Part shown: piece after piece, positions 13,396 through 20,273 of the stretch
Layout: every line of letters starts with the position of its first letter
How positions within the stretch are numbered: the stretch's first letter is position 1
Assembly (NCBI GenBank): GCA_900770255.1
Contig: CAAGJN010000077.1
Span: 1-21,154 of the forward strand
DNA length: 21,154 bases
DNA from: Clostridia bacterium
GTDB taxonomy: Bacteria; Bacillota; Clostridia; Oscillospirales; Acutalibacteraceae
Direction of reading: 5' to 3'
Position numbers and translations under genes: made by a program
The notes under the pieces: model-generated
What the model was told of the DNA's origin: nothing
What the model saw: the letters and a program-made list of their open reading frames with translations, nothing else
The model's database searches: none

Positions 13396-14031
13396 ATGGT
13401 AAAAGGTCTTTTTAAGGGCTGTCTTACAGTTCCCAATCTGCTTTCTCTGATAAGAATTCTTCTTATTCCCGCATTCGCCGTGCTCTATTATAAGGGGCAT
13501 ATCGGTTGGGCGGTGTTCATGCTTGCGCTCTCAGGCGTCAGCGACTTTCTTGACGGCAAGATAGCCAGACGTTTCAATCAGGTCAGCGAGCTGGGTAAGA
13601 TACTTGATCCCGTCGCGGATAAGCTAACACAGATAACCATCGCAGTCATGCTCTATCTTGCGTTCCGCAGCTGCGACGATCAGCTCATGCGCGCTTTCAG
13701 TTGGGTGTTCCTCGTGTTCCTCGGCAAGGAGGCGGTCATGGTCATCGGCGGAGCCATTATGTTAGCCTGCGGCATTAAGCCCTGCGCCGCCGAGATATAC
13801 GGCAAGGTGGCGACCTTTGTGTTCTACCTCGTCATGCTTGTGATCATCGGCTTCGGTCCCGAGATCGGCGCGTTCAGAAATTATTGGACCCTGCCCGACC
13901 CGGTGCTTATGGTACTTGTCATAATTTCGGCAATACTTACTATTGTAGCATTCCTGAGCTATATGCCCGCCACTTACAGGCAGGTCAAGGAGAAGCATCA
14001 GAGCAAGCTTAAAGAAAAAGCTAAAAAATAA
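13396..14031 (+). CDS. pgsA: CDP-diacylglycerol--glycerol-3-phosphate 3-phosphatidyltransferase
   Basis: A 211-residue membrane enzyme that makes phosphatidylglycerol phosphate, the committed step to phosphatidylglycerol and cardiolipin. The CDP-alcohol phosphotransferase motif is complete: Asp50, Asp53-Gly54, Ala57-Arg58, Gly67, Asp71 and Asp75 with the exact family spacing. The start T-V-P-N-L-L-S-L-I-R is characteristic of PgsA. Several hydrophobic helices follow, and the tail is Lys-rich and cytoplasmic. I chose ATG 13396 because GAGGAGGA at 13383-13390 precedes it; the in-frame TTG 13381 overlaps that site. It shares the promoter at 12575 with the cvpA-like gene, and the Clp gene starts 18 bases after it. 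Confidence 0.94.
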   Translation: MVKGLFKGCLTVPNLLSLIRILLIPAFAVLYYKGHIGWAVFMLALSGVSDFLDGKIARRFNQVSELGKILDPVADKLTQITIAVMLYLAFRSCDDQLMRAFSWVFLVFLGKEAVMVIGGAIMLACGIKPCAAEIYGKVATFVFYLVMLVIIGFGPEIGAFRNYWTLPDPVLMVLVIISAILTIVAFLSYMPATYRQVKEKHQSKLKEKAKK

Positions 14032-14049
14032 TTCCCGGAGATTACTCAG

Positions 14050-16380
14050 ATGAAAAAAATGATGTGTTCCAGGTGCGGCAAGCGCCCTGCGATGTTCTTT
14101 ATTACCAAGGTCGAGGGCAACGAGACCAAGCAGGAAGGGCTCTGCATGAAATGTGCCATGGAAATGAATATAGGCCCGATAAAGCAAATAATGGAGAGCA
14201 TGGGCATCTCGGAGGATGAGGTCGATTCCGTCAGCGACCAGTTTGACGAGCTGTTCGGCGAGGACGGCACAGGCTTCATGCCCGGCGGCGCCGGCACTCT
14301 TCCTTTCATGAACCAGTCCGAGGAGTACGAGGATGATGAGGACGCGGATGACGACGGCGAGGACGAGGAGTCCGAGGATAAGCCCAGAACCGGCCCGTTC
14401 GGCATTCCCGTTATAAATGCAAAGGACCCCTCTGGCAAGAGCGAAAAGAAGGGAAAAAAGAAAAAGGGAAGGAAGTTCCTTTCCCTGTATTGCACCGACC
14501 TTACGGCCAAGGCACGCGAGGGCAGGATCGACAGGATTATCGGCCGTGACAAGGAGATATACCGCGCGGTGCAGATACTCTGCCGCCGCTCTAAGAATAA
14601 CCCCTGTCTTATCGGCGAGCCCGGCGTCGGCAAAACCGCCATCGCCGAGGGCCTGGCTCTTCGCATTGCAAGCGGAGACGTCCCTGCAAAGCTCTTGAAA
14701 AAGGAGATCCACCTGCTCGACCTCACCGCGCTCGTCGCGGGCACCCAGTTCAGAGGCCAGTTTGAAAGCCGCATAAAGGGTCTTATTGACGAGGTCAAGC
14801 ACGAGGGCAATATTATACTGTTTATCGACGAGGTGCACAATCTTGTCGGTACGGGCGACGCGGAGGGCTCGATGAACGCCGCTAATATCCTCAAGCCCGC
14901 GCTTTCAAGGGGCGAGATACAGATAATCGGCGCGACCACTTTTACCGAGTACAGAAAATATATCGAAAAGGACGCCGCGCTCGAGCGCCGTCTCCAGCCC
15001 ATAAAGGTCGAGGAGCCCTCGATCGAGGAAACTTATCAGATGCTCGTCGGCATCAAGGATTACTATGAAAGCTTCCATAAGGTTACCATAAGCGACTCGC
15101 TTGTTCACAGGGCGGTCGTGCTTTCGGAGCGCTATATAAACGACCGTTTTCTCCCCGATAAGGCGATAGACCTGCTCGACGAGGCCTGCACCTGCGCTAA
15201 TCTGCGAAACAAGAGCATCAGCGATCTCGAGACGGCTGAGGATGACCTCAAGGCTCTCAACGACCGCCAGCAGGCGATGATGGACGATACCGAGAACACC
15301 GACTACGAGGGGCTTCTCAAGGTTAAGAGCAGCATCGCAGCAAAGGAGAAAGACATTGAAAGCCTCAGGGTCCTCGCCGCAGATAATGCGGTCACAGAGG
15401 CCGATATAGCGAGGGTTATCCAGCTCTGGACAGGCATCCCCGCAAATAAGATAATGGAGAGCGACCTTACCCGCCTTGCGGATATGGAGTCGCATTTAAA
15501 GGCAAAGCTTATCGGCCAGGATGAGGCGGTCGAGCTCGTCTGCGCCGCGATAAAGCGCGGCAGAGTTCAGATAAACCCGCGCCGCCGCCCGTCGTCATTT
15601 ATCTTCGTCGGACCTACAGGCGTGGGCAAGACAGAGCTTGTCAAGCTACTCTCGCAGGAGCTGTTCAATACGCCCGAGACGCTCATACGTCTCGATATGT
15701 CGGAGTTTATGGAGAAACACTCGGTCTCCCGTATAATCGGCTCGCCTCCCGGCTATGTTGGCTATGACGAGGCCGGTCAGCTCACCGAAAAGGTGCGCAG
15801 AAAACCGTATTCGGTCATACTTTTCGACGAGATCGAGAAGGCGCATCCCGATGTGATGAACATTCTGCTCCAGATACTCGACGAGGGCAGGATAACCGAC
15901 GCGCAGGGCAGAACGGTCAGCTTTGAAAACACGATCATCATCATGACCTCCAACGCGGGCAGCGAGCGCCGCGAGGGCGTCATGGGATTTGCAAAAAATC
16001 AGAGCGACGCAAACAAGGAGAGGGCGATGAAGGCACTCAGAGAGTTTCTGCGCCCCGAGTTCCTCGGCAGAGTCGATGAGATAGTTGTTTTCAACGATCT
16101 GACCCTTGAGAACCTTGAACAGATATCGAACCTTATGCTCAGCGAGCTCGTTGAGCCGCTGCGTGACAAGGGAATAGCTTTCACATGGGACGAGAGCGTC
16201 CCGAAGCTCATCGCAGAGATGTCGGACGGAAGCCTGCGCGGAGCGCGCGATCTGCGCAACAATATCAGGCGCCAGGTTGAGGACAAAATCGCCAACGCTA
16301 TCGTTGATCATGCGACAGATCCGCTGAGCGAAGTGCACGCAAAGACGCAGGACGGCAAGATCGTTATAGACGCAAAATGA
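14050..16380 (+). CDS. clpE: ClpE-type AAA+ unfoldase with N-terminal zinc finger
   Basis: A 776-residue Hsp100 ATPase expected to unfold proteins and feed them to ClpP. The N-terminus is a C4 zinc finger (C6-S-R-C9 and C32-M-K-C35), in place of the Clp_N repeats of ClpC and ClpB; this is the ClpE layout. Then comes a strongly acidic stretch (about 91-110) and a Lys-rich stretch (about 130-142). AAA domain 1 has Walker A G-E-P-G-V-G-K-T at 189-196 and Asp260-Glu261. A short middle coiled coil lies near 400-440. AAA domain 2 has Walker A G-P-T-G-V-G-K-T at 521-528 and Asp593-Glu594. M-G-F at 645-647 sits where ClpC-type proteins have the ClpP-docking loop. I saw no CtsR operator near the gene. 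A terminator follows. A generic ClpC annotation would also be reasonable. Confidence 0.88.
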   Translation: MKKMMCSRCGKRPAMFFITKVEGNETKQEGLCMKCAMEMNIGPIKQIMESMGISEDEVDSVSDQFDELFGEDGTGFMPGGAGTLPFMNQSEEYEDDEDADDDGEDEESEDKPRTGPFGIPVINAKDPSGKSEKKGKKKKGRKFLSLYCTDLTAKAREGRIDRIIGRDKEIYRAVQILCRRSKNNPCLIGEPGVGKTAIAEGLALRIASGDVPAKLLKKEIHLLDLTALVAGTQFRGQFESRIKGLIDEVKHEGNIILFIDEVHNLVGTGDAEGSMNAANILKPALSRGEIQIIGATTFTEYRKYIEKDAALERRLQPIKVEEPSIEETYQMLVGIKDYYESFHKVTISDSLVHRAVVLSERYINDRFLPDKAIDLLDEACTCANLRNKSISDLETAEDDLKALNDRQQAMMDDTENTDYEGLLKVKSSIAAKEKDIESLRVLAADNAVTEADIARVIQLWTGIPANKIMESDLTRLADMESHLKAKLIGQDEAVELVCAAIKRGRVQINPRRRPSSFIFVGPTGVGKTELVKLLSQELFNTPETLIRLDMSEFMEKHSVSRIIGSPPGYVGYDEAGQLTEKVRRKPYSVILFDEIEKAHPDVMNILLQILDEGRITDAQGRTVSFENTIIIMTSNAGSERREGVMGFAKNQSDANKERAMKALREFLRPEFLGRVDEIVVFNDLTLENLEQISNLMLSELVEPLRDKGIAFTWDESVPKLIAEMSDGSLRGARDLRNNIRRQVEDKIANAIVDHATDPLSEVHAKTQDGKIVIDAK

Positions 16381-16388
16381 TTTTTGAG

Positions 16389-16416
16389 GGGACTGTCCGC
16401 AGGGCAGTCCCTTTTT
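16389..16416 (+). terminator. Intrinsic terminator after the Clp ATPase gene
   Basis: GGGACTG (16389-16395) pairs with CAGTCCC (16405-16411), and inner TCC/GGG pairs extend the stem to ten pairs around the loop GCA. TTTTT follows at 16412-16416, beginning nine bases after the stop codon. nnr therefore needs its own promoter or read-through; none is clear in the 34 bases before its start. Confidence 0.9.
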
Positions 16417-16450
16417 ATAAGCAGACCGATAGAGTTAAGGAGGAAACGGA

Positions 16451-17995
16451 ATGAAGGTTCTGACTTCATCGCAGATGCTTTCTGCGGAGCAGGCGCAGGT
16501 CAACAGAGGTCTCACATTCACGCGCCTTATGGAGAACGCGGGCAGTGCCTGCGCGAGGGTCATAAGGGAGCGTTTTTCAAAGCTTGAGCAGACGCACGGT
16601 ACGGTCTGCATCGTCTGCGGCAAGGGCAAGAACGGCGGCGACGGATTTGTTATAGCCCGCAAGCTCGCTATAGCCGGCTTCAATGCCGTGATCGTCAATG
16701 CGTTCGGTATGCCGGGTGCCGAGGATACCGTGCTTATGCGTGAAAAGGTTGTTGAAACAGGTCTTGTGCCCGAATATTTCTGGGGAGAGAAAGACGCTGA
16801 TAACGCACTCAGGAGCGCCGAGGTCATAGTTGACGCGGTGTTCGGCACAGGCTACAGATACAGAGAAGATGAGCGTGTGCGCGCCGTGTTTGAGGGCATC
16901 AACTCAGCTTCCGGCTTTAAGGTGTCGATAGATATACCGAGCGGTCTCGAGAGCGACAGCGGTACTGTTGACGGCTGCTGTGTCAGAGCCGGAATGACCA
17001 TCGCTGTTTCCTGCATGAAGCCCGCCCATGTCATAAAGCCCGCGAGGGTCATGTGCGGCGAGGTCGTTACTGTCGATATCGGCATCGAGGAGGAGGCTGT
17101 GTCAGAGGTCGAGGGAGGCACGCTCGCAGTGCTTAGTCCGGCGCAGGCAAAAGAGCTCTTTCCGAAACGTCCGCTCATGGCGAACAAGGGAACCTTCGGC
17201 CACGCGCTGAGCATCTGCGGCAGCCGTAATATGCAGGGAGCCGCCGTGCTTGCCGCTTCTGCGGCGCTTCGATGCGGTGCGGGGCTTGTCACGGCCGCAT
17301 TTCCCCAGGCCGCTTATCCTGCGATAGCGCCGAAGCTTACTGAGGCTCTGTTGCTGCCGCTGCCGTCGAATGAGGGCGGTACCCTTGCGGCGGGCGCGTT
17401 CCCCGTGCTTCTGCCACAGCTCGAAAAAGCGTCAGCGGTGCTCATCGGCTGCGGTCTCGGGCTCAACCTTGACACGAAGGAGCTCGTCCCAGCGCTGCTC
17501 GAGAACTGCACAAAGCCAATGATAATCGACGCGGACGGCATAAATGCCGTCGCTGAAAATATAGATATACTGAAAAAACTCAAGGCTCCCGCAATACTCA
17601 CTCCTCACCCGGGCGAGATGGCGCGTCTGACAGGACTCAGTATATCTGAGATAGAGGCTGACAGGATAAATGTCGCCCGCAGCTTTGCCGACGAATACGG
17701 CGTTGTGCTCCTGCTCAAGGGCGCTTCTACCGTCATTGTCGGCACAGGCAGGAAAGAAGCGTACATAAACGTCACAGGCAACCCCGGTATGGCTAAGGGC
17801 GGCAGCGGAGATACGCTCTCGGGCATTATTCTCGCGTTGCTCACGCAGGGATTAAGCTCCTTCGACGCAGCTGTGCTCGGCGCCTATATCCATGGCGCTG
17901 CGGCCGATCTCGCCGTAAAGGCGGGCTCGCTCTCCGGTCTGCTTGCCTCCGACTGTATCGCCGCGCTTCCGCAGGTGCTCAAGGCTCTGGAGTGA
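16451..17995 (+). CDS. nnr: Bifunctional NAD(P)HX epimerase / ADP-dependent NAD(P)HX dehydratase
   Basis: A 514-residue fusion that repairs hydrated NADH and NADPH. The N-terminal YjeF epimerase domain (about 1-215) shows G-K-G-K-N-G-G-D-G at 57-65 and D-I-P-S-G-L-E-S-D-S-G at 161-171. The C-terminal ribokinase-like dehydratase domain (about 225-514) shows T-P-H-P-G-E at 384-389 and the G-S-G-D loop at 451-454 with catalytic Asp454. Both halves look intact. AAGGAGG at 16437-16443 supports ATG 16451. In Bacillus and Clostridium this gene often lies near acpS, alr and the ndoA locus; here it leads a short cluster with a lipoprotein gene and mazF, the same neighbourhood without acpS and alr. Confidence 0.95.
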   Translation: MKVLTSSQMLSAEQAQVNRGLTFTRLMENAGSACARVIRERFSKLEQTHGTVCIVCGKGKNGGDGFVIARKLAIAGFNAVIVNAFGMPGAEDTVLMREKVVETGLVPEYFWGEKDADNALRSAEVIVDAVFGTGYRYREDERVRAVFEGINSASGFKVSIDIPSGLESDSGTVDGCCVRAGMTIAVSCMKPAHVIKPARVMCGEVVTVDIGIEEEAVSEVEGGTLAVLSPAQAKELFPKRPLMANKGTFGHALSICGSRNMQGAAVLAASAALRCGAGLVTAAFPQAAYPAIAPKLTEALLLPLPSNEGGTLAAGAFPVLLPQLEKASAVLIGCGLGLNLDTKELVPALLENCTKPMIIDADGINAVAENIDILKKLKAPAILTPHPGEMARLTGLSISEIEADRINVARSFADEYGVVLLLKGASTVIVGTGRKEAYINVTGNPGMAKGGSGDTLSGIILALLTQGLSSFDAAVLGAYIHGAAADLAVKAGSLSGLLASDCIAALPQVLKALE

Positions 17996-18023
17996 AAAGC
18001 GAAGCCCGTTTGGAGGGTTCTGT

Positions 18024-18542
18024 TTGAAACGTATATTGCCGCTGATCGCCGTATTTCTGCTGCTTTTGCCGGGCTGCAGGAGCGCTTCCACGAAGCAAAA
18101 CGAAAGAAATTCACCGCCTGATCTGCCTACGAGCTTTACTTCTGAGCTCTATATAACGCACGGCACGCGCGAATATGAGGCAAACTATATTCAGCGCTCG
18201 CTGACCGATGCCGAGCTTGAGTTCACGGCGCCTGCGACCGTGAAAGGGCTCAAAGTGACTCTCAGCGGCGCGCAGTGCACGTTCAGCTACGGCACGCTTT
18301 CGTTTTCGGCCGATGTCTCGTCTCTGCCGCAGAGCGGGGTGGGCAGGATCATAGCCGAGTCCGTGCACGAAGCCGCCGACACAGCGGCGACGCAGACGGC
18401 GAAAGAAAACGGTGTGTGGGTAACAAAGGGCAGTATATCGGATATCGAATTTACGCTCCAGCGCAGTGACAACGGCCTGCCGCTCAGGCTTGAGGTGCCG
18501 CAGACGACGCTCTCTGTCGATTTCAGAAACACTAAGCAATGA
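18024..18542 (+). CDS. Small lipoprotein, possibly LolA-like/GerS-like
   Basis: A 172-residue secreted lipoprotein. TTG 18024 gives M-K-R-I-L-P-L-I-A-V-F-L-L-L-L-P-G-C: a basic start, a hydrophobic core and a lipobox with Cys18 as the lipidation site. TGGAGGG at 18011-18017 is six bases before it. A longer reading from 17943 would lie inside nnr and spoil the signal peptide. After a short Ser/Asn/Pro linker the mature part alternates polar and hydrophobic strands (L-E-F-T-A-P, L-K-V-T-L-S-G, L-R-L-E-V-P), compatible with a LolA-type half-barrel. Position helps the guess: in Bacillus a LolA-like lipoprotein (ydcC) lies beside the ndoA locus, and clostridial GerS is of this kind. Sequence evidence for GerS itself is weak. 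It starts 28 bases after nnr ends. Confidence 0.7.
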   Translation: MKRILPLIAVFLLLLPGCRSASTKQNERNSPPDLPTSFTSELYITHGTREYEANYIQRSLTDAELEFTAPATVKGLKVTLSGAQCTFSYGTLSFSADVSSLPQSGVGRIIAESVHEAADTAATQTAKENGVWVTKGSISDIEFTLQRSDNGLPLRLEVPQTTLSVDFRNTKQ

Positions 18543-18610
18543 TTTGACATATAATGAAGTGACTAAAAATTTTTGCTCCCCGAATTTATAGTTAATGTTT
18601 AATCGCGCTT

Positions 18611-18640
18611 TTGTCAGGCAAAAATACTCTTGCCGGACAA
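18611..18640. repeat. Imperfect palindrome in the mazF leader
   Basis: TTGTCAGGCAA (18611-18621) and TTGCCGGACAA (18630-18640) form an 11-base inverted repeat with a single central mismatch around an eight-base AT-rich spacer. It lies between the lipoprotein stop and the mazF ribosome binding site (AGGAG at 18648-18652). It could be an operator for a dimeric regulator or an mRNA hairpin. No clean promoter is visible in the 119-base gap. Confidence 0.5.
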
Positions 18641-18661
18641 TGAAAACAGGAGTGATTAAAA

Positions 18662-19018
18662 ATGACAGTAAAACGGGGAGACATCTATTATGCGGACTTA
18701 AGTCCCGTCGTCGGCTCTGAGCAGGGCGGCATAAGACCTGTGCTCATTGTGCAGAACGATGTCGGCAATCGGTTCAGTCCCACGGTCATAGCTGCCGCGA
18801 TAACGAGCCAGCGGTATAAGACGGACCTTCCCACTCATATCAAAGTCAACGCGGACGGCTGCGGACTCGCCAAGGATTCGATAGTCCTGCTCGAGCAGGT
18901 CAGAACGCTCGACAAGAAGCGCCTTAAAGAGAAAATGGGCGCGCTCGGCGGAGCTGATATGGGCAGAGTCGATCAGGCGCTTTCCGTCAGCCTCGGAATA
19001 AGAGAAACGGACGTATAA
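18662..19018 (+). CDS. ndoA: MazF/NdoA-type endoribonuclease toxin, with no antitoxin gene beside it
   Basis: A 118-residue PemK/MazF-fold RNase expected to cut mRNA at a short specific sequence, like Bacillus NdoA. The start K-R-G-D-I-Y-Y-A-D-L-S-P-V-V-G-S-E-Q is nearly the family consensus. Arg25 (in G-I-R-P-V-L-I-V-Q-N) and Thr48 (in A-A-I-T-S-Q) match the catalytic pair of Bacillus MazF by position and context, so it should be active. AGGAG at 18648-18652 supports ATG 18662. The ndoAI antitoxin normally lies just upstream; here the 119 bases before it hold no suitable frame, and the previous gene encodes a lipoprotein. Antitoxin could be encoded elsewhere, or control may be by RNA or at the palindrome. 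A strong terminator follows 14 bases after the stop. Confidence 0.93.
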   Translation: MTVKRGDIYYADLSPVVGSEQGGIRPVLIVQNDVGNRFSPTVIAAAITSQRYKTDLPTHIKVNADGCGLAKDSIVLLEQVRTLDKKRLKEKMGALGGADMGRVDQALSVSLGIRETDV

Positions 19019-19032
19019 CATAGAAAGAATAC

Positions 19033-19071
19033 AAAGCCGGGAGAGAACAGACCGCGTCTCTCCCGGCTTTT
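19033..19071 (+). terminator. Strong intrinsic terminator after mazF
   Basis: AAAGCCGGGAGAGA (19033-19046) pairs perfectly with TCTCTCCCGGCTTT (19057-19070), a 14-pair stem around a ten-base loop, with the T-run forming the end of the 3' arm. The A's on the left could also serve a terminator on the opposite strand. I see nothing codable or clearly structured between it and the hprK promoter. Confidence 0.92.
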
Positions 19072-19199
19072 CGTATGTCCGGCAGCTCACAGCGCGTATG
19101 CAAAAAGCCGATTGGCCGGCGCTTCTCTGCGCTTTGGATGCGATGCAGCGAAAACAGGTAAAAAAGCGCAAGATAAAATCAAAAAATCGTCAAAAAGTA

Positions 19200-19228
19200 T
19201 TGGAAGTTCCGACCAAATCTATTATAAT
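19200..19228 (+). promoter_or_regulatory. Sigma-A promoter of hprK-glcK
   Basis: TTGGAA at 19200-19205 and TATAAT at 19223-19228 are 17 bases apart. A second overlapping TATAAT at 19228-19233 gives 22-base spacing and is less likely to be used. Transcription should start near 19235, about 38 bases before the hprK ATG. The region is A/T-rich just upstream. No catabolite responsive element is visible. Confidence 0.8.
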
Positions 19229-19272
19229 ATAATCTGAATGTACATCATCTCAGTTTTTTGCAGGAGAGAAGT

Positions 19273-20238
19273 ATGAGTAAGTATTCTGTTTCACTCAAAA
19301 AAGTTGTCGAGGATAATTCGCTCGATGTTCTCTATTCGCCCAAGGCGATCGAGGATATCTATGTCACCTCGCACGACGTCAATCGTCCCGGCCTTATGCT
19401 TGCGGGCTACAGCGCGTATTTTGATCCCGAGCGCGTGCAGTTTCTCGGACTTGCCGAAATGAACTATCTGTCGAGTCTCAGCGAGGAGGAAGCATCGGAG
19501 AGCATGAAGCATTTGATGGAGGCTCAGCCCGTCGCCGTCATAGTCACACGCTCGCTCGAGTGTCCTCCGAAGCTGCGCGAATATGCCGAAAAATATTCCG
19601 TGCCGATTCTTGCGACGGCGGATTCGACCTCCGGTTGTATGTCAACGCTGATATCCTATCTCAGCGTCGAGCTTGCCCAGCGTATCACACGCCACGGCGT
19701 GCTTGTTGAAGTCAGCGGCGAGGGCGTGCTGATTCTGGGGGACAGCGGCGTCGGTAAGAGCGAGACTGCGCTCGAGCTTATCAAGCGCGGCCACCGCCTG
19801 ATAGCGGACGACGCGGTCGAGATCCGCAGAGTATCGTCGAGAACTCTCGTCGGAAGCGCACCGGATAATATCCGCCACTTTATCGAGTTGCGCGGTGTGG
19901 GCATAATAAATGCACGCAGGATATTCGGCATGGGCGCAGTAAAAATGACGGAAAAGATTGATATGGTCGTCCAGCTTGAGCCGTGGGATAACGAGAAAGT
20001 CTATGACCGCCTCGGCATTGATAATGAGTATGTTGAGATTCTCGGAATAAAAGTTCCGCTGACCGTTGTGCCCGTCAAGCCCGGCCGAAATCTCTCGATA
20101 ATCATCGAGGCGGCCGCCATGAACAACAGGCAGAAGAAGATGGGCTATAACGCGGCTCGCGAGCTGCTTCATTCTCTGGGCATGACGGACGACATCATCC
20201 CGGAGAAGAAGGAACTCGAAGTCTGGCACGATTTTTAA
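19273..20238 (+). CDS. hprK: HPr kinase/phosphorylase
   Basis: A 321-residue bifunctional enzyme that phosphorylates HPr on the regulatory serine, and reverses this, to drive catabolite repression in Firmicutes. The N-terminal domain (about 1-130) is followed by the kinase domain with His141, Walker A G-D-S-G-V-G-K-S at residues 156-163 and the acidic pair Asp179-Asp180. The HPrK signature begins at Glu205 (E-L-R-G-V-G-I-I-N-A-R). The C-terminal K-P-G-R-N-L region is intact. I chose ATG 19273 because AGGAG at 19262-19266 is six bases before it; the TTG at 19258 is upstream of that site. It has its own promoter and follows a terminator. A glucokinase gene follows 35 bases later, so the pair links glucose phosphorylation with its control; lgt, common next to hprK elsewhere, is absent. 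Confidence 0.96.
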   Translation: MSKYSVSLKKVVEDNSLDVLYSPKAIEDIYVTSHDVNRPGLMLAGYSAYFDPERVQFLGLAEMNYLSSLSEEEASESMKHLMEAQPVAVIVTRSLECPPKLREYAEKYSVPILATADSTSGCMSTLISYLSVELAQRITRHGVLVEVSGEGVLILGDSGVGKSETALELIKRGHRLIADDAVEIRRVSSRTLVGSAPDNIRHFIELRGVGIINARRIFGMGAVKMTEKIDMVVQLEPWDNEKVYDRLGIDNEYVEILGIKVPLTVVPVKPGRNLSIIIEAAAMNNRQKKMGYNAARELLHSLGMTDDIIPEKKELEVWHDF

Positions 20239-20256
20239 TAAAACAAGCTTATTAAA
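20234..20256. repeat. AT-only inverted repeat across the hprK stop codon
   Basis: TTTAATAA (20234-20241) is the perfect inverse complement of TTATTAAA (20249-20256) around a seven-base spacer. It overlaps the hprK TAA and ends two bases before the GGAGG of the next gene. All pairs are A-T, so it would be a weak RNA hairpin; a protein binding site or chance are equally possible. Confidence 0.3.
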
Positions 20257-20273
20257 TTGGAGGTAAAAATATT

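Noticed and set aside
18544..18555. TTGACA directly followed by TATAAT after the lipoprotein gene, as a mazF promoter.
   Set aside because: There is no spacer between the hexamers, and neither has a suitable partner at 16-18 bases.
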